Shown here: positions 6,111-7,968 of the stretch, one piece after another
Layout of the letters: every line of letters starts with the position of its first letter
How positions within the stretch are numbered: position 1 is the stretch's first letter
Origin: Candidatus Zixiibacteriota bacterium
GTDB taxonomy: Bacteria > Zixibacteria > MSB-5A5 > GN15 > FEB-12
Assembly: GCA_022570975.1 (NCBI GenBank)
Contig: JACZYS010000119.1
Coordinates: 1 to 7,968, forward strand
DNA: 7,968 bases
Direction of reading: 5' to 3'
Made by a program: the position numbers and the translations under genes
The notes under the pieces: model-generated
Database searches by the model: none
Seen by the model: only the letters and a program-made list of their open reading frames with translations
What the model was told of the DNA's origin: nothing

Positions 6111-6689
6111 ATGTCGAAGAAAAATATATTGCAATTTCGCCGTCCAGAGGAAGGACCGTCAATTACCGAAGACTTGACAAACAGGAGATTATTTCGATTG
6201 GAGAAGACGCAAGAGAAACCAGGGGACTCTGACCAGAAGTCTATGACTGGCAGCACTCTACTAAATTCTGATCCCAAGTTGCTTGAGGAATTAATAAGGT
6301 GGCGAGCAGCCGAGAATCGACGAGTTGAAAAACAGATCCAGCTCAACTTAAAACACATGGTTTATCCGATTATCGACACCCTCCGAGAACACATTTCACC
6401 TTCGAAGAGAAATCTTATATATTTGCTTGAGAGTTGCTTAAGAGATATTCTGTCTCCAATGATTCTTGTTTTGGAATCCAAGTTCCATACCCTGTCTCCT
6501 ACCGAGGTCGAAATATGCAGTATGATCAGCAAAGGCTATTCAACCAAGCACATTGCCTCTCTAAAGAATATCTCAGGATTGACCATTAATGATCACCGGA
6601 AAAGCATTCGTAAGAAGCTTGGGCTCACTAATACTAAGAAAAATCTGGTATCGTACCTTAAATCAATAGAGCGAGCTCACTCCGAATAG
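6111..6689 (+). CDS. LuxR-type HTH transcriptional regulator lacking a recognisable sensor domain
   Basis: The product is 192 residues. The C-terminus (about 128-187) is a GerE/LuxR four-helix HTH: 'LSPTEVEICSMISKGYSTK', then a probable recognition helix around 'GLTINDHRKSIRKKLGL' (156-172) and 'KKNLVSYL' (176-183). This is the HTH type often found at the end of PAS-LuxR regulators of Desulfobacterota and relatives. The segment before it (about 55-125) is a predicted helical linker: 'LLEELIRWRAAENRRVEKQ', then 'VYPIIDTLREHISPSKRN' and 'LLESCLRDILSP'. It matches the connector that normally follows a PAS domain. The first about 50 residues are polar and low-complexity, with no PAS or receiver domain. 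It is divergent from the Memo-AMMECR1 operon and upstream of an OprB porin, so either could be its target. The DNA-binding call is confident; signal and targets are unknown. Confidence 0.88.
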   Translation: MSKKNILQFRRPEEGPSITEDLTNRRLFRLEKTQEKPGDSDQKSMTGSTLLNSDPKLLEELIRWRAAENRRVEKQIQLNLKHMVYPIIDTLREHISPSKRNLIYLLESCLRDILSPMILVLESKFHTLSPTEVEICSMISKGYSTKHIASLKNISGLTINDHRKSIRKKLGLTNTKKNLVSYLKSIERAHSE

Positions 6690-6722
6690 TACGGAACCAA
6701 GTCATGTTTCAAATCCTAACAA

Positions 6723-6741
6723 TGGGGATATACCATCCCCA
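6723..6741 (+). terminator. GC-rich hairpin between regulator and porin genes
   Basis: GGGGAT (6724-6729) pairs with ATCCCC (6735-6740) around a five-base loop, with a flanking T-A pair. It lies 34 bases after the regulator stop. No T-run follows (the next bases are AACCCCTCCCC), so intrinsic termination is doubtful. It could be an attenuating or mRNA-stabilising hairpin, or an operator. No convincing promoter is visible in the remaining gap to 6857. Confidence 0.35.
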
Positions 6742-6845
6742 ACCCCTCCCCAGTATTCCCTCATAGCAAGATGACTCTGATTGTCGAATATACAAGATAT
6801 GAAGAAATAAAAACAAGAACAATACATCCAAAATCAAGAAAGAAA

Positions 6846-6852
6846 AGGGGAG
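6846..6852 (+). promoter_or_regulatory. Strong ribosome binding site selecting a GTG start
   Basis: AGGGGAG ends five bases before the GTG at 6858. The only upstream in-frame ATG (6771) has no Shine-Dalgarno and would put a charged 29-residue tail before the signal peptide, so the GTG is preferred. Confidence 0.7.
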
Positions 6853-6857
6853 TATTT

Positions 6858-7968
6858 GTGAGAATTAGAATTGTCACAATCTGGTTCATGGTGATGTCCA
6901 TGTTACTGGGAAGTTCAACCGTCGGCCAAGACTTCTCAGCACTGTTGAACGCTGTAGATCGTATTGAGATTAATCTAAAACTACTCATCAAAGAAAAGAA
7001 ACAGCAGAGAACTGAAGAAATTGACCACCTGAAGGCTATGATGAAAGAAATGAACAGGTCGCTGCAATCGGGAGGTCAAGTTGATTTATCAAGTATCGAG
7101 TCACAGATATCCGAGTTGGGGCTGTTAATAAAAGAGTTTGGGGAAACTAAAGATCAGACACATTCTTACGATCAGCTGATGGTCGACATTATAAATGAGA
7201 TAGCAGCCCTCAGAGCAGACGTTTCCAGCATAAAGACCACACAGGGAGCAACTCCCCCACAATTGGTTTCAATCACGCCAAACAGCTTCACTTTGCCACA
7301 GGCATCTGGTTTGCCCAATCACAAAACCAAGATAACGCCTTTGGATGGACGATCAAGGCTGGAAGAAAACGGTGTATCATTTGAAATGGTTTACACTGGG
7401 GAACTGTTTTCAAATACATCGGGTGGTTTGTCACAACGCTCTGTTTACCTTGAAAACGGAGATGTGGTACTTTCTATAGATGCTGAAAAAATTATGGATT
7501 GGAAAGGCGCATCATTTTCTTTCTACTTGTTGGGTGACCGGGGAGGAAGTGTTTCCGACCTTGTTGGTGATATGCAAGGTGCCAGTAATATTGAATCTGA
7601 CGACAGTTGGAAACTATACGAAGCCTGGTATCAGCAAAATTTTGCGCAGGACAGATTGTCTTTCCTAATTGGTCTTTATGATCTCAATTCTGAATTTGAT
7701 GTTATTGAAACCTCAGGATTGTTTCTTAACAGTTCCTTTGGGATCGGTCCGGATTATTCCCAGTCGGGACAAAATGGACCATCAATCTTTCCGACAACAT
7801 CAGTTGGCTTAAGAACTAAGTATCAACCAAAGGAATCCTTTTATGTTCAATCTGCAGTATTAGATGGCGTGCCGGGTGATCCCGATAATCCGACCGGAAC
7901 CAAGATTCACTTTAAAAAAGGTGACGGACTCTTAATAGCAACTGAGGTGGTTTATCTAACTGGAGTTG
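6858..7968 (+). CDS. OprB-family carbohydrate porin with N-terminal coiled coil (3' end outside window)
   Basis: The frame stays open to the window end, giving 370 codons. Residues 1 to about 23 form a signal peptide (Arg-rich start, WFMVMSMLLG core, cleavage near STVGQ). Residues about 27-110 are a charged heptad-like helix with no strands ('LLIKEKKQQRTEEIDHLKAM', later 'IINEIAALRADVSSIK'), likely a periplasmic coiled coil. A Pro/Thr/Ser-rich linker follows. From about 150 the chain is OprB-like barrel: 'KLYEAWYQQN' (252-261), 'IGLYDLNSEFDV', 'FLNSSFGIGPDYSQSG', 'GPSIFPTTS' and 'AVLDGVPGDPDNP' (333-345) are hallmark segments of carbohydrate-selective porins. Typical OprB proteins lack the long coiled coil, which may space the barrel from, or tether it to, the cell wall. 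It lies 168 bases after the LuxR-type gene on the same strand, so control by it is plausible. Family call is strong; the sugar specificity is unknown. Confidence 0.9.
   Translation, partial: MRIRIVTIWFMVMSMLLGSSTVGQDFSALLNAVDRIEINLKLLIKEKKQQRTEEIDHLKAMMKEMNRSLQSGGQVDLSSIESQISELGLLIKEFGETKDQTHSYDQLMVDIINEIAALRADVSSIKTTQGATPPQLVSITPNSFTLPQASGLPNHKTKITPLDGRSRLEENGVSFEMVYTGELFSNTSGGLSQRSVYLENGDVVLSIDAEKIMDWKGASFSFYLLGDRGGSVSDLVGDMQGASNIESDDSWKLYEAWYQQNFAQDRLSFLIGLYDLNSEFDVIETSGLFLNSSFGIGPDYSQSGQNGPSIFPTTSVGLRTKYQPKESFYVQSAVLDGVPGDPDNPTGTKIHFKKGDGLLIATEVVYLTGV

Noticed and set aside
5868..6134. N-terminal extension of the Memo-AMMECR1 protein from the ATG at 6134
   Set aside because: It has no recognisable similarity to Memo proteins, overlaps the well-supported regulator start by 24 bases, and contains a strong leftward promoter just before the ATG at 5867. 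It may still be coding; N-terminal proteomics would decide.
6095..6358. Minus-strand ORF across the regulator gene
   Set aside because: It lies opposite the clearly supported LuxR-type coding frame and shows no domain or start signals.
6771..6857. ATG at 6771 as the start of the OprB porin
   Set aside because: No Shine-Dalgarno precedes it, and it would put 29 mostly charged residues before the signal peptide. The GTG at 6858 has AGGGGAG at good spacing.

Overview
The window comes from a Gram-negative bacterium with a fairly AT-rich genome. Two genes encode secreted outer-membrane beta-barrel proteins. The LuxR-type regulator has the 'TKHIA...HRKSIRKKLGL...KKNL' HTH style that I associate with Desulfobacterota and neighbouring candidate phyla. 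The first barrel protein resembles uncharacterised barrels of FCB/Zixibacteria-like genomes. Taxonomy is therefore a low-confidence inference. No RNA genes, CRISPR arrays, insertion sequences or attachment sites were seen, and no gene-free stretch exceeds about 250 bases.

Layout. (1) Bases 2-1731, plus strand: the C-terminal half of a sensor histidine kinase, cut by the window edge, is followed after 17 bases by a secreted outer-membrane porin-like protein. (2) Bases 1743-5867, minus strand: a tight block read in the order Memo-AMMECR1 fusion (5867-4407), extended SDR/epimerase (4347-3358), four-helix membrane protein (3358-2918) and class-V PLP aminotransferase-fold enzyme (2921-1743). The last three overlap by 1 and 4 bases (TAATG and ATGA junctions). 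(3) Bases 5868-6110: a divergent intergenic region carrying a strong sigma70-like promoter that fires leftward almost onto the fusion gene's ATG. (4) Bases 6111-7968, plus strand: a LuxR-type HTH regulator with no recognisable sensory domain, a 168-base gap with a GC-rich hairpin, then the first 370 codons of an OprB-family carbohydrate porin with a long periplasmic coiled coil. The OprB gene runs off the window and has a GTG start behind a strong Shine-Dalgarno sequence.

The most unusual item is the Memo-AMMECR1 fusion. The two families normally belong to the AmmeMemoRadiSam set. Here they are joined in one chain, and both have lost their signature residues. The Memo metal/active-site positions (His, HisHis, Asp, His, Cys) read Gln, AsnAsn, Ser, Gln, Ala, and the AMMECR1 LRGCIG motif reads EKGEMG. 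The reading frame is intact and the folds are recognisable, so this looks like a maintained pseudoenzyme or repurposed paralogue rather than a decaying gene. It heads an operon with a redox/epimerase enzyme, an unknown membrane protein and a PLP enzyme. That could be a small undescribed membrane-linked pathway, but its substrate cannot be read from the sequence.
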